Shown here: positions 11,736 to 22,627 of the stretch, piece by piece | Layout: each line of letters starts with the position of its first letter | Numbering within the stretch: position 1 is the first letter of the stretch | Assembly (NCBI GenBank): GCA_037447655.1 | Contig: JBBHKE010003056.1 | Span: 20,670-84,669, forward strand | Direction of reading: 5' to 3' | Length of the DNA: 64,000 bases | Source: Zygnema cylindricum | Lineage: Eukaryota; Streptophyta; Zygnematophyceae; Zygnematales; Zygnemataceae | Made by a program: the position numbers and the translations under genes | Notes under the pieces: model-generated | Databases searched by the model: none | What the model was told of the DNA's origin: nothing | The model's input: only the letters and a program-made list of their open reading frames with translations

Positions 11736-12537
11736 ATGTATTGTGTGCTCTTTGTATTTTGTTTTTGCTTTATTTTGTCTAAACTATTTTGTCTTTAAAG
11801 GTTCACACACTATTTTTGGTGAGATGCATGAAAGGGCATTGTGTGATGGTTTCATGATTATTACTTTACTATTATCATTACCATCTGCATGTTTGTCATT
11901 TTAAAGCCCATTATACTTTCGTGGTCATGTTTTTAGTTGAAGATGCACACATGATCACTTCGCAATGGGAGTAGGGAAAACCGTGACATAAAGTAACGGG
12001 TTACCGCCTTTCATGAAATTTTGCAAAAGCTGATAATTTAAAAAATAGAATTATTTTTAGAATTATGATACTAGGAACAAAGCCAAAGGAACTTTCAACA
12101 TTTTTTTGAGTGTCAACAAAAATCAACGCAACATTCCTTATTCACACAAAACGAACGTGAAATAGAACACATTCAGAAAATTGCACACAATTTATTTCAA
12201 AAAAATGGAGAACTCCATGGTCCACCACAAGTCTCACATAATTTGAACATTGGAAAAACCCTATTAAATATCACCTCGATTTCAGGATACTGCACTCTAG
12301 AAATCTGGTGTCTCATATCAAAAACACCATACTATATTGACCTCACATAAATGTCCTTATAAAAAAAAAAAAAAAAACCATAACCGTTCCCATTCTTAAG
12401 AAATAAACTTTCTTCATTCTTAAGATATAAATTGTAAGCCTGTCCCACTGTTGCCTAATATCTTAAGGCCAAAAATTGCTCTTTGTTGTCCATCCACTCA
12501 AAAAAAAAGGTCCAAGCTCTGTGTATGAAGAATACAC

Positions 12538-12652
12538 AGAAAGAGAGGAAGGGAGGGAGGGAGGGAGGGAGGGAGAGTGAGAGAGGGGCAGAATGAGAGA
12601 GAAGAGAGGAGAAGAGGGGGGGGAAGGAGAGAGAAAGAGAGAGAGAGAGAAT
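12538..12652. repeat. GGGA/GA-rich simple repeat
   Basis: Tandem GGGAGGGA units pass into GAGAGAGA, all purine on the + strand. It lies just beyond the stop codon of the multicopper oxidase gene, in its probable 3' UTR. Confidence 0.8.
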
Positions 12653-12664
12653 TCATCCCACACC

Positions 12665-15600
12665 TTACAGGTGCCTATGATGGCCCTTCCCTGGTGGATG
12701 GTGGCCTTTCCCTGGTGGATGGTGGCCCTTCCCTGGTGGATGGTGGCCCTTCCCTGGTGGATGGTGGCCCTTCCCTGGTGGATGGTGGCCTGGTTTGCGG
12801 ACTCCTTTCTTGATGACGTCAGAAGTGATGTTTCCACACGTGGGGAAGTTGCGAGGAAGGGAGGGAAGCTTGTCAAGGCCGGCGGCTATGGCGACTTGCA
12901 TGCCCATGGCCTGGTGGAAGACAATGTGCTGCGGTTCCATAGGGTAACCATGGTAAAATGTGTTAAGGTCAATGGAAAAGCGAGTATTGTTTACCACAAT
13001 ACTTCTTGGTCTATTTTTTACATTGTTGTAATTTTTTGGTTGACGGAGGAGGGAAAAATTATGATTGCGGTTACATGAAGTGCCCATAGTAGAATGTGTT
13101 AGGTTTATAGATTCACAATGAGGGAGAGGAAAAAATCGAGTCAAGGCAACAAAATTCGGATTAAAAGGACGGATGAAAATAGCAACCAACTTAAAAATGA
13201 GTATTCTAATAAACAGACGTCGCAACCAGAGAAGAAAACAGACAATGGATGAGATTGAAAGAGTTTCAACTTCACAAGAACAGTAATCATCTACAAAATG
13301 TAGTGAACAAGAGAAGATTACTTACACAGTGGAAGGCCCATATGCCTGCCAATCAGTTAACAACCCAACCAACACCCAAAATTGTATATTCAAAATCCAT
13401 TGACTTCTTTAATTTTACTTTGATGCTCAGAATATCAAACAGGCACCTCACTTTTCTAAATACAACTAAATCGCTCAGCTTCACATCACCACAGACTCTT
13501 AAGCATAAGCTTCTCCATTTCTTAGAATATGTCCATCATCATAATGAAAAAAACAAACAAGGAATTGTGAGAGCCTTCAGAAGTCATGCTGAAATCTACA
13601 GGCGTACAGAAACGGATCAATTCTCGCCGTAATTTTCCATAATCATTTCTCAAAATTTTGAAGTGTCTATTTTTATGCGGTTGTTAAGAACATGTTAAAC
13701 CATACCTGGATTGTCGGCCTTAAAACGGATTGCCATCCATCCTTTGGGATAAAGAGTGACTGTATTTCGTTTAATTGGATTTTTCAGATTGAAGGACTTC
13801 GGGCTCGTGATGGGATCGTAAGTTCCATAGCCCCATCCGAGCACCCAGAAGTCGTGACCATGAAGATGCCATGGGTGTTGCTCACTGGATCACATCACTC
13901 CAATGAGACAAAACAAATTTAGTAATCCCTTCAGAAGCTTGTCATCATGAATTTCTTCAGGCTTCCACATAAGAAAAGGCATACCATCACAAAACCACAT
14001 GCCCGGATTCTGAATTCGATTCTGAAAGAGAGATAAAAGTAAAGGAAAGATAGCGATAGCAATATTACCTGACATTGTTTAGTGCCAAAGCGTTTTGGAA
14101 AACAACTTGAATTACGGTGTTGAGCTGCAAGACCAAAAAAACCATGTCATGTTTGTTTTATCATGTTCAGGAAAATGCATGTCTCAACAATGCCTCTTAA
14201 CCAAAGGATATACCATTTCTAAATAGTTGCAACGATATAAAACTGGAACCATACGGCGTTACTCACCGTAAGGCATAACTGGCGACACAACCATACGTTA
14301 CATGAATGCACATGAGACAAAAAACAATAGATTTATCAACTAAGGATTAATTATCCTCAATTTAAGCAAAACGAGATACATTTCCATCTTTTCAGACTGA
14401 ATCGCCTAACCAGAGTCAACCATAAAACTCACCTTAGTTTTGTAGATGATACTTTTGGCATTGGCATAAATAGAAACATTTTCCGCCGGCAACGGATTGG
14501 TGTAGTTCCATGCAACCTTTGGCTTGTCATAAGACTTGTCATCTGTAATCGGATTAATTCCATAATATTGTTCAAGAAGGGTTGGGGTTCCAGGGGTGAC
14601 AAATGAATTGTTGTTCATCGCCCATCTGCAAAACAAGCTCTTCATGACATAAGTTTAACAACCACCAAAATCAAATCATAATCCTGAGAAGAAATCATAA
14701 GAATCTTGTCAAGAAAACGACTCTAGAACACATTGTATTTCCGGGCGTACAATAAGAACCAACTATGATCGAATCAAAAATCAGCTGTTACAAAATAATT
14801 GAAATCGATGACACTTACACAAGGTATCCGTTGTATCGATTTTGTGTTCCCACAAGAATAATCTCTCTTGTTTGTGCTGGTATTTTCTCTGTGTACCCTT
14901 TCCGCGTCACAATTTTTCGCTCCTGAGCAATACTGTAATCCGTGTCGTTCCATGCTGGGAAAGTGGTCGGAATGGCGCCTGGGGGATATGCGGCAGCAGC
15001 TCCTTTGTACCGCAGAATAGCAGCTCCAGTAGGACCTGCAGACAAAAGCAACTCCCAAATTTTTTAGGGTTTGCGGAAGGGAGTTTCTCCAGCGTTCCAT
15101 GTATGTGCACTGTTTGATGTTCTGTGAAAATGAATCGCAGCAGCGTACATCCTAGCGTACCGTTGATCAAATCGACTTGCCGTAAATTTAACGAACCGAC
15201 AAGGGATACGGCATGGTGAGCCCAGAGGTCGGACGAAATTGAATCTCATCAACGAGAGGTCTTGAAGGAATCGGCTAAAATTCTGATTCGACGGCAGTTT
15301 CTCATGTAGGAAATGATATCAGATTTCAAGCTTCCAGTCGCGCCGAATGAAGACAGCAAAGTTCGTACGAAAACGCCGTAGGATTTCGTTCGTTTGCTAA
15401 AAGTCTGCTCACTTCCATTTAAAATGACTCGCGACTAGATTCTCCTGTATGTTTGAAAGTTTAAACTTTAAACACAGCAGTTTCCTTCATATCTGGTCAA
15501 ACTCAGTCAAATTTAACAGGTGGCGAAAAGATATATCCATAGGTTGAATATGTTCCAATGTACGTCACACATCAAATGTACTGTCGTTTTTAAATTTTCA

Positions 15601-18599
15601 TACGCATGCCTTTCTAGCGTTTAGGACACGTGCAGTTAAAATGAGCTTCATGTTTTACCGGCATTCCTGTGTCGCACATGCGTCGTGATCCAGTAGTTGC
15701 CGATCGGCTTGTCGGCCGTGAAAACGACAGAGTAGCTCTGTCCGGCGTTGATGTTCAGATTTTCGAGCAGCACGGGATCGGTGTAGGTGCCGTCGGCCTG
15801 GACCACTGCACTCATAAAAGACAAAAAACAAAAACAGATTAAATTTTAGGTGACCATAAGTCACAAGATACCAGGAATCATATACTGGCCAATCTCCTAG
15901 ACACAAGAAACAGAGAGAGGAGATTGGAGGAGCTAAGAGTTATTTCCCAAAAAAAAAAAAAACCAAGAGACTTGGCATGATTGGATGAGACATCCAACGG
16001 CGCCGAGCCTTTCTTGCATTTGTACGACAACATTCCCTGCAGAGGAGAAGTGCAACATCTGAAATACAAAAAAAACCATAAGCCTCACCAGTAAAATTGT
16101 GGCTTTGAATGGCGTAGCTCATATAGGTCAAGGAACCCACATTCACAAGACGGACGCGATACCTGGATTTGAACCACGAAAACGAAGAGTACAAAAATGG
16201 TTAAACTTTAATTACATTTTCCAGGCTCCAATCGAACCAAACGGATGAAAAGGTACAATATGTCCGTACGGAGTATCCCTCACCTTTTCCCCTGCTCGAC
16301 TTCGAACACGCTGTAGCCGCATTCCGTACTGCTGGCGTTACATGCGAGGCAGTCGCCCGCGGCGGCTGCGCTGCAGTTGAATACTCCCTTGCCGTTGACC
16401 AGCAGGCTCTGCGGATCGCCCACCCAGACGAAGGGGCTCGGAAGCTGCTGCTTCAGACCGAGCTCCTGAATCAGCGGGCTGGCGTGCCACCTGGCGACAC
16501 GGTATTCGACGAATGTAATTAGTAACCGTACCAGAAACTCCGTGGAAGAACATGATGGTTGACCGGTTTTCGTGTCCGGGACTTTAATGTACTTTAGTGC
16601 GAAAACTTTTTAGTGTGAGCACTTTACTTGAGGTTACAGTACGGTAATGTACCGTACACAACAATTTGACATTTTGTCGTGCGGGAAAAGTTTTGAAAAA
16701 CGACATTTGAAATATCAACGGACAGTTCGAAACAGCCAAAAACAAACAATAAAATGTCACACCTTACCACCACGACCCTTTTTCTGACTATTTTATTTAT
16801 CTTTCCAAAGAGGGTGGTTTTTTCCAACAAATTTCTGCTTTCGGCCAGAAAAAATTACGAGAAATAAACAAAAAAAAACACGACATAAAAATCAGCACTC
16901 ACCAGTCGTTCAGCAGCATGGGCTTGAGCTCCTTGTCGTATCCAAGAAGAGTCGTTTCGGGAACTTTTGGCGCTTTCGGTTTGATGACGAACAGTCCGTA
17001 CAGTCCGTTGGATTTTTGCAGCGCGTAGTGGCTGTGCCACCAGAACGTGCCGACCTGGTTCACGGTGAAGCTGTACGTGAAAGATTCCCCGGGCAGAATG
17101 GGGCTGCCCAAAAAAAGAGGGGGGAAAAAGGCAGGCGCAAGAAATGTTAAGTTTCCCGGGCAGAATGGTACAAGTACAGTACAGTACTGCCCAAAAAGAG
17201 GGAAGGGGGAAAGGGCGGACACAAAGAAAAAGGATTCCCGAAGCAGGACAGGGTTAAAAAAAAAAAAAAAAAACGGAAAGTGGGATTCTAATGGGCTGCC
17301 AAAATAAAAGGGGAAAAAGGGCGGAAACAAAAAAATATGATTCCCAGGGGGGAATGGGATTCCCCGGGGAGAGTAAGGCTGCCTAATGAAAAAGGAGGGG
17401 AAAAAAGGCAGAGAAAAAAAAAAAAGGCAGCCTCATCGAAGGGGTGTAATTTTGGGATTTTCTAATTAATTCATTGACAAGAATAAACCCAAAAAAATCA
17501 TAAAATAAAGAATCGGTTAAAAAAATATTGTTATTTTTAAAAAACAAATAATAACAAACTTTTGGCTAAGGAAAGTGGACTACTTTAAAAAGTGTACATT
17601 TCTAATTTTTATTTTTCGGATTGAAGTAAAATTAAAGAAAAAATCGAACAAATAAAAACAAAAAAAATGAAGAAAAAAAAACATTTGAAGAGAAAGTAGA
17701 CGAAAAATTGAAGAAAAACTGAAGAAAAATTTGAAGAAAACATTGAAGCAAAATTGGAAAAAAAATTGAATAAACATTTGCAGACAAAATTGATGAAAAA
17801 TTGAAGAAAAAATAAAATAAAAAATTGAAGAAAACATTAAAGCAGTAATTGAAGAAAATGTTTGAGAAAAAGGAAACAGGAGAAATTTTGCATCCGAACT
17901 TAAATAAATAATGCCCGTTTTTAAACCCAAAAAAAACAAAAAAAAATAGATACACAACTCACCACTGGGTCATCATGGGCACTCCGTCCATAAACGGCGT
18001 ATTAGTCTGCATGATGCCGTGCCAGTGGATCTGCACACGTGCCAGGACACGTGGCAGCACCCCATTATTCCCAAAAAAAAAATCCCAAAAAATGAAAGAC
18101 CCACTTGTCAAAAACGAATTCCAAAAAGGAGTTCCAAAAAAGAGTTCCTAAAAAAGAGTTCCAAAAGGAATTCCCAAAAAGAGGTCCAGCACAGGGTTCC
18201 CCAAAGCCTCCCCGAGCGTCCGTACCGTGAGCCCCTCCGAGTACAGGTCGTTGTGGACCGTAATCCGCAGTTTGTCGCCTTGCGTGACGTTGATGTCGGG
18301 CCCCGGGTACACCCCGTTCACCAAGTATATCGCCTTCCTCGAGCAGTCGGGCGCTAGGAACCCGTGCGTCACTGCCGTACAGAGAGATACACAGCCGAAC
18401 CATCAGTCCTCGCTCCCTCTCCCTCTTTCTCACTCGCTCCCTCTCTCCCTCCCCCTCTCTTCCCCGCATGTCTTCCCCGTCATCCCTCTCCCTCACCTCT
18501 GAAATCGTACCGCACCACAGCCGCACTCGCCGCCCTCACCACCATTCCTGCAGTCAGTACGGCCGCCAGAGCCGCCACTCCCGCCAGATTACCCGCCAT
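12665..18599 (-). CDS. Secreted multicopper oxidase (laccase/ascorbate-oxidase type), 13 exons
   Basis: Exons in coding order: 18599-18497, 18371-18226, 18030-17963, 17103-16903, 16490-16284, 16162-16089, 15805-15659, 15035-14819, 14625-14433, 14124-14069, 13884-13706, 13345-13326, 12928-12665. Every intron is GT-AG and all phases agree, giving 624 residues. Residues 1-26 form a hydrophobic signal peptide, so the enzyme should be secreted. Copper motifs are HWHG (85-88), HSH (129-131), HPWHLHGH (474-481) and [12 protein letters not shown] (536-547). These supply the type 2/3 histidines, the type 1 Cys537 with His474 and His542, and an axial Met547. Members oxidise phenols, ascorbate or metals while reducing oxygen to water; the substrate cannot be assigned. 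The C-terminus ends in five GHHPPGK repeats, which is unusual. I see no disabling change. Confidence 0.93.
12686..12790 (-). repeat. 21-bp coding minisatellite, five copies
   Basis: Five near-identical 21-bp units (CCCTTCCCTGGTGGATGGTGG on the + strand) lie inside the last oxidase exon. On the minus strand each unit encodes GHHPPGK in frame, producing a His/Pro/Gly/Lys tail at residues 584-618. Copy number in such arrays tends to vary. The histidine pairs could bind metal, which is inference. Confidence 0.92.
13326..13345 (-). other. 20-bp microexon encoding the copper-binding GIWAFHC segment
   Basis: The preceding exon ends in phase after NP plus one base, and the final exon begins with [10 protein letters not shown]. 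Only a segment ending in HC is missing between them. A 20-bp stretch flanked by GGCAG (acceptor) and GTAAG (donor) supplies two bases to complete Gly and then IWAFHC in frame. It restores the fourth copper motif, including the type 1 copper cysteine. Confidence 0.88.
13890..14068 (-). other. Oxidase intron 10 containing a decoy open frame
   Basis: Exon 10 joins exon 11 in phase (…LNNV then [10 protein letters not shown]). The sequence between them is open for about 60 codons on the minus strand and includes [15 protein letters not shown]. This resembles the enzyme's own C-terminal NPGIWAFHC region without its copper ligands. It could be a degenerate duplicated exon or an alternative exon leading to a premature stop. 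Confidence 0.45.
17085..17425. repeat. Diverged tandem copies of the exon-4 acceptor region
   Basis: The junction sequence at the edge of oxidase exon 4 (GATTCCCCGGGCAGAATGGG followed by CTGCCCAAAA and a G/A-rich tail) recurs about three more times into the adjacent intron, near 17150, 17235 and 17340. Each copy carries a CTGCC word, that is, a possible GGCAG acceptor on the minus strand. Confidence 0.6.
17630..17880. repeat. A-rich (AAAATTGAAGAA)n imperfect repeat in oxidase intron 3
   Basis: About 250 bp of repeated ATTGAAGAAAA words on the + strand (T-rich in the sense of the gene). Open frames rich in F and S here are translations of the repeat. It lies between exons 3 and 4 of the oxidase. 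Confidence 0.75.
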
Positions 18600-18602
18600 C
18601 GC

Positions 18603-18608
18603 CACGTG
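18603..18608. promoter_or_regulatory. CACGTG palindrome directly upstream of the oxidase start
   Basis: A G-box core lies 3 bp upstream of the ATG at 18599 on the minus strand. Further upstream the sequence is very AT-rich (about 18610-18665). G-boxes bind bZIP/bHLH factors in plants, but this one would sit within the transcript if transcription starts in the AT-rich stretch, so its role is uncertain. Confidence 0.3.
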
Positions 18609-19367
18609 TTAAAAAACTAAAATAAATAATTAATAATTATTATTATAATTTGTATAATTTTTTGTTTGTAATTCTCGGACAAAAATTGTCTATAAAAATC
18701 GGAATAGTGAAGATTCCTCTTTACTACAATACCATGCCCATCGTCATTAGTGTTAATAGAATAAAGATTTTATTTCCAATAAGGCGATGGTATTACCATC
18801 AAAGTACAAAACATGTTTGTCACTAAAAAGTATTGATGACCAACAAAGGTTAAAGACCAAAATCCTAAAGGACTAAAAACACAACAAAAATGCATGAAAA
18901 TCCTAAAAGGAAAGAAAGAAAGCAAGTAAAACAAAACCAAACTATTGAAACACTACAAACTAACCTAGCCGCTAAAGCCTCGAACTACGCCCAACTAAAG
19001 ATCAAAACTATGGATATCGTCTACATGCGCAGGGTGGCACGCGGCGGTAAGTCTCGCAGTCCTCAGCCATCAGTCACCACCGTGCTCTGATAATGGCCGA
19101 AGCTTGGGAGCGTTGAAGAGCGACAAAGATGCGTTGGCGGTAGAAAGCCGACATGAGAGCTGTAGAAGGGCTACCCGACCCTCTGACTTCGAAAGATCGT
19201 CGAGCGTAGTCGCGCAAAAAGTTGTCGAAAGACGAGTCTAAGGTCCCAAATATCTGTTAATAAAAAATTGTTATATGTTAATAACCCTAACTTTGTCGCG
19301 GCCATTTTTGGCCGAAAATCATAAATCACATTATTGTAGTGTTATTGACATTAAAAAACAACTCACT

Positions 19368-19812
19368 TAGTGTTGTGTATCAGTAGAGTTTTGCCGATAA
19401 CCGATATATCCCCTTTTTTGGCTTACCGATAATCGATACATCACTACTCGTATTATCGCGATGAAAAACATATAATATCAGTTTCATATCCTCATAACAC
19501 CGGTATTGAAATATCGCCGGTATATGTACGGTTTTTTGCGTACAGCTACAAGTATAGCAGTCCGTACTGAACTCTTTATAAAGAGTACGCAACAGACTGT
19601 CATACGTGGCATGCCACGTTATATACAGATAATACTATAATACATTATATTAAAAAGTACTATAATATAGCGTACTATATTTTTTCTACTTATTTTTGAT
19701 AAGGAATTTGCAAGTCTCGGATTAATATATCACGACCTCTCACCATTCGATAAACGTTAACTATTGGTGTCAATTTTATCGCGATAAGTTTTGTTGCCGA
19801 TACACAACACTA
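19368..19812. mobile_element. Second hAT-like non-autonomous element
   Basis: Begins TAGTGTTGTGTATCAGTAG and ends CCGATACACAACACTA, matching the termini of the 3259-4152 element. The interior carries the same TATCG/CGATA-rich subterminal sequence and a CGTGGCATGCCACG palindrome, also present at about 3450. The flanks (AACTCACT and AAAAAAAA) do not form a duplication, so one end may be rearranged. Confidence 0.65.
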
Positions 19813-21888
19813 AAAAAAAACATTTTGTATCGACCACCCCTCCGAGCCGATAATTATTGGCGATAATTTTTGTTGGTTCCGGCACGATATATCGAGACTC
19901 CTCAACCTTCGATAACCAATAATTATCGTAATTGGTTTTATCTCGATGAGTTTTTCCCGATACACAACAATATAAAATACGACATTCGCACTTGAAATAC
20001 TTGGTTTATAACTTGGTTTATACCAACTCAACGTACACGTTGCGAAGTCGACATACACTGTGGCGTGAATTGCCAAAATAGGTATTTATGTTTTTTATTA
20101 CTTCCTCACTAATACAAGTAAAATAGTTAATAACACTAAATTATAACTTACACTTACTTTTTTAAAATTTTAATAATGATAGACAAAGGAGGCATCCCAT
20201 CGGAGAAGTGTCAATCGGACGACCCATATTACTTATCCGATCAAAGGAATAGTTTTACGGCAAAAGGAGCCTTTCGTTAATGTGAATACTTAGCGAAGGC
20301 GTTAACATTTTTACTTGCAAACAATAACTTCAACTATTTGAAAAAAAAATCTTTGCTGCAAAACATGTAACGGAGAACTATGGGCATGCAAAAGGGTTAG
20401 AGAAAAAGGGAAAAAAAATAAATATTACAAAAAGTGAAGAAAAAAATAGTAAACTGCATAGACAACAAATAAAGGCAACCGTAACAAAAACGAGTAACAA
20501 ACTAAAATACACAAAACTACTAAAAATGAACATATAGAAAGAGATGTAACCTACACTAGTTGAATGCCTCCAACCTTAACAAACTAGGGTCCATGACCTT
20601 GAAAATCGTGGATGTGGACTGCCCCACTTATCATGGTCCACCGTGCTTTGCTGGAGGAGAGTTGCGGCTTGTGCTCGATGAAGGGCAATTGATACACGTT
20701 GACGGTATACACCGGCAAAGAGGCTTGGAGAAAGACTCCCAATACCTCTGGATTTAAATGTTTACAATGTGAAATTAAGTAGGGAATCTTGGAATGACTT
20801 GTCCTAAGTGTTGAAAATCTCTGTTGCAAATGGGAAAATTTATTTGTTTTGTTTTGTGAGCGTATTCTTTTCTCTTCAAAGTCCTTTTGTACCCAACCAC
20901 CAGCCCTACATTCGGTGTCGAATGGAAAGAATCGTGTGCCCACCTAAATCACATGAGGACCCAGCTTGCTCGAGCACTGTAAAAAACTACATTGGGAACG
21001 ATGGCGGAGTATATGGGAAACTCCTTTTTTCACTATCTACTTGGTTCCGACACCAACCACAACAATTTCATCGCGCCTAAATCATGTGGAACAATGCATT
21101 CCCGTTCATAATCATAGTTTTAATGTGAGTAAGTATAAATGACGTTTTGTGGTACAATATGCACAAGAGGATTAAAAAGCTTTGAGGTAAAAATTTGTTG
21201 TTGAATTGCACATTGACAAATAGAGGATTGAATGTGCATCAAAGTAGCCGGAAAAGTTTTGAAATTGTATCATTTTTATGGATGAAAAGGGTTTCAGGTT
21301 ATCTTGATTGCGAGTGTTCTATTGTCTAGATCCAGCGGCGAGAAAAGGCTGAATTTAAGTGAAAAGATTTCACAACGTTGGTATCATTTGATATACCATA
21401 TGACATTTGTCTTATTAGGGTCCGCTCGCGGCCAAAGTTTTATTGTTGGTCCGCTCGCAACCTACATTGTAACTGACGAGGAACACTACCGGTGTTCAGT
21501 AATGCTCTGCGACCAGGCGACGCTAAACATTCTCGCGTACCATGCGGAGTGTCGACATGTGAGACGCGGATTGAACCGGGCGTGACCAAGCCGCTGTTTC
21601 GTAAATACAACTACAAGCCCGAGGAGCGAAAATGTAACAAACAATAATCCGGTCTACAGGCAGAATAACAACTAGTGTGACGAGAAAATGGTCAACAATC
21701 AATGGCAATCAAAACCATGGTATATTCTTTCGGGAACGCTTTGGAAAAAGAGTTGAAAACATCTTGCCTCAATGCGAAGCGTAGGACTTCATAACTTCAG
21801 ATTTAGCGTTCTTTCACGTGATTCACGTAAAAAACGACAAATGTCGGACAGCCGTTAGTGGACTTATGTTCAAAAAGTGTGAAAAGTG

Positions 21889-21906
21889 TAGTGTTGTGTA
21901 TTAGTA
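21889..21906. repeat. Orphan hAT-like left terminus
   Basis: TAGTGTTGTGTATTAGTA differs from the left terminus of the 3259 element at two positions. No matching right end was found downstream, so this is probably a truncated copy. Confidence 0.5.
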
Positions 21907-22418
21907 ACCTCAGACCGACAAAGTACCATTCTTTTTACCGACACAGGCCGCTTCTCCATCAGGCGCTGACAGTAATCGTTCAAAAACGTTTACTGGCACT
22001 AATATTTCGTTCAATTCTCCATGAAGTTGTGTCAGCAAAGAAATCTATCTTGTATGTGCTTTATTTTGATTGGTCCACGTATGTTCCACTTGTGATGGCG
22101 AACATAGTCAAAGATTCAAAAAGAAAAATATCTGAAATTCTATCCGTACAGCCAACCGTAAAATTATATTACATGCCTTTACAATTTGTACGTTTGTGTT
22201 TTTTTTTTGTCGTTGTTTTGTTGTTCGTGCTTCGTTGTGGCGCCGCAAATTCTGGATATCAACGGATGGTGGAGGTGTCACGACACATTCTTAAACAAAC
22301 ATTTTCTCGTTGTTTTCGTTGGATTTGATTCCCGCTTGTCCAAAGGCGCGTGGTAAATGTCCGAAGACGCGTGGTTCGTACGTTACCTTTCCACGAGTAA
22401 ACATTTTACACGTCCGAC

Positions 22419-22455
22419 GATTGGCTAGTCTCCTCCTTGAGGAGAGTAGCCAATC
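22419..22455. repeat. Hairpin with 15-bp arms
   Basis: GATTGGCTAGTCTCC pairs with GGAGAGTAGCCAATC (22441-22455) with one mismatch around a 7-base loop. It lies about 170 bp upstream of the 5' break of copia element A. Confidence 0.65.
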
Positions 22456-22627
22456 ACTCGACGGAGTGACCTTTAGCTTCGAAAATTCAAAATCGGACGG
22501 TCGACGTTGTCGCCCAAAAGTTTGTAGAATCTTGATCAATCCTCAGTAATAATGTCTTATATAAAAAAAAAACAGTACGGAAATAAGTTGGATATGTAGG
22601 AAAATGTAAATTTTTAGTAAACAACCC

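Larger units (their letters stand above)
10682..12664. other. Intergenic sequence between convergent genes
   Basis: The zinc-knuckle gene (+) and the multicopper oxidase (-) converge here. The stretch holds a large AAT-rich repeat (11221-11735), a homopolymer A run at about 12360-12377 and a purine-rich G/A simple repeat at about 12538-12652. No gene is supported. Confidence 0.6.
18610..22627. other. Gene-poor spacer with scattered transposon ends
   Basis: No open frame here is convincing as a gene. The region contains a hAT-like element (19368-19812), another terminus CCGATACACAACA at about 19967-19979, a left terminus TAGTGTTGTGTATTAGTA at 21889, and a hairpin at 22419-22455. It separates the oxidase from the retrotransposon block. 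Confidence 0.55.

Noticed and set aside
12686-12790. Regularly spaced 21-bp repeats considered as a CRISPR array
   Set aside because: The units are contiguous without unique spacers and lie in a eukaryotic coding exon.
12593-13078. Plus-strand open frame of 161 codons across the minisatellite
   Set aside because: It is the opposite-strand shadow of the last oxidase exon and the purine repeat; the minus strand carries conserved copper-motif sequence in frame.
12665-13225. Single 186-codon minus-strand frame
   Set aside because: Only 12665-12928 is coding; the upstream part reads through an intron, as shown by the missing GIWAFHC segment found in the 20-bp exon at 13326.
17580-17957. Phe/Ser-rich minus-strand open frames
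   Set aside because: Translation of an A-rich repeat within an oxidase intron.
20584-20943. 119-codon minus-strand frame
   Set aside because: No recognisable domain, unusual composition, overlapping frames on the other strand and no splice or start support.
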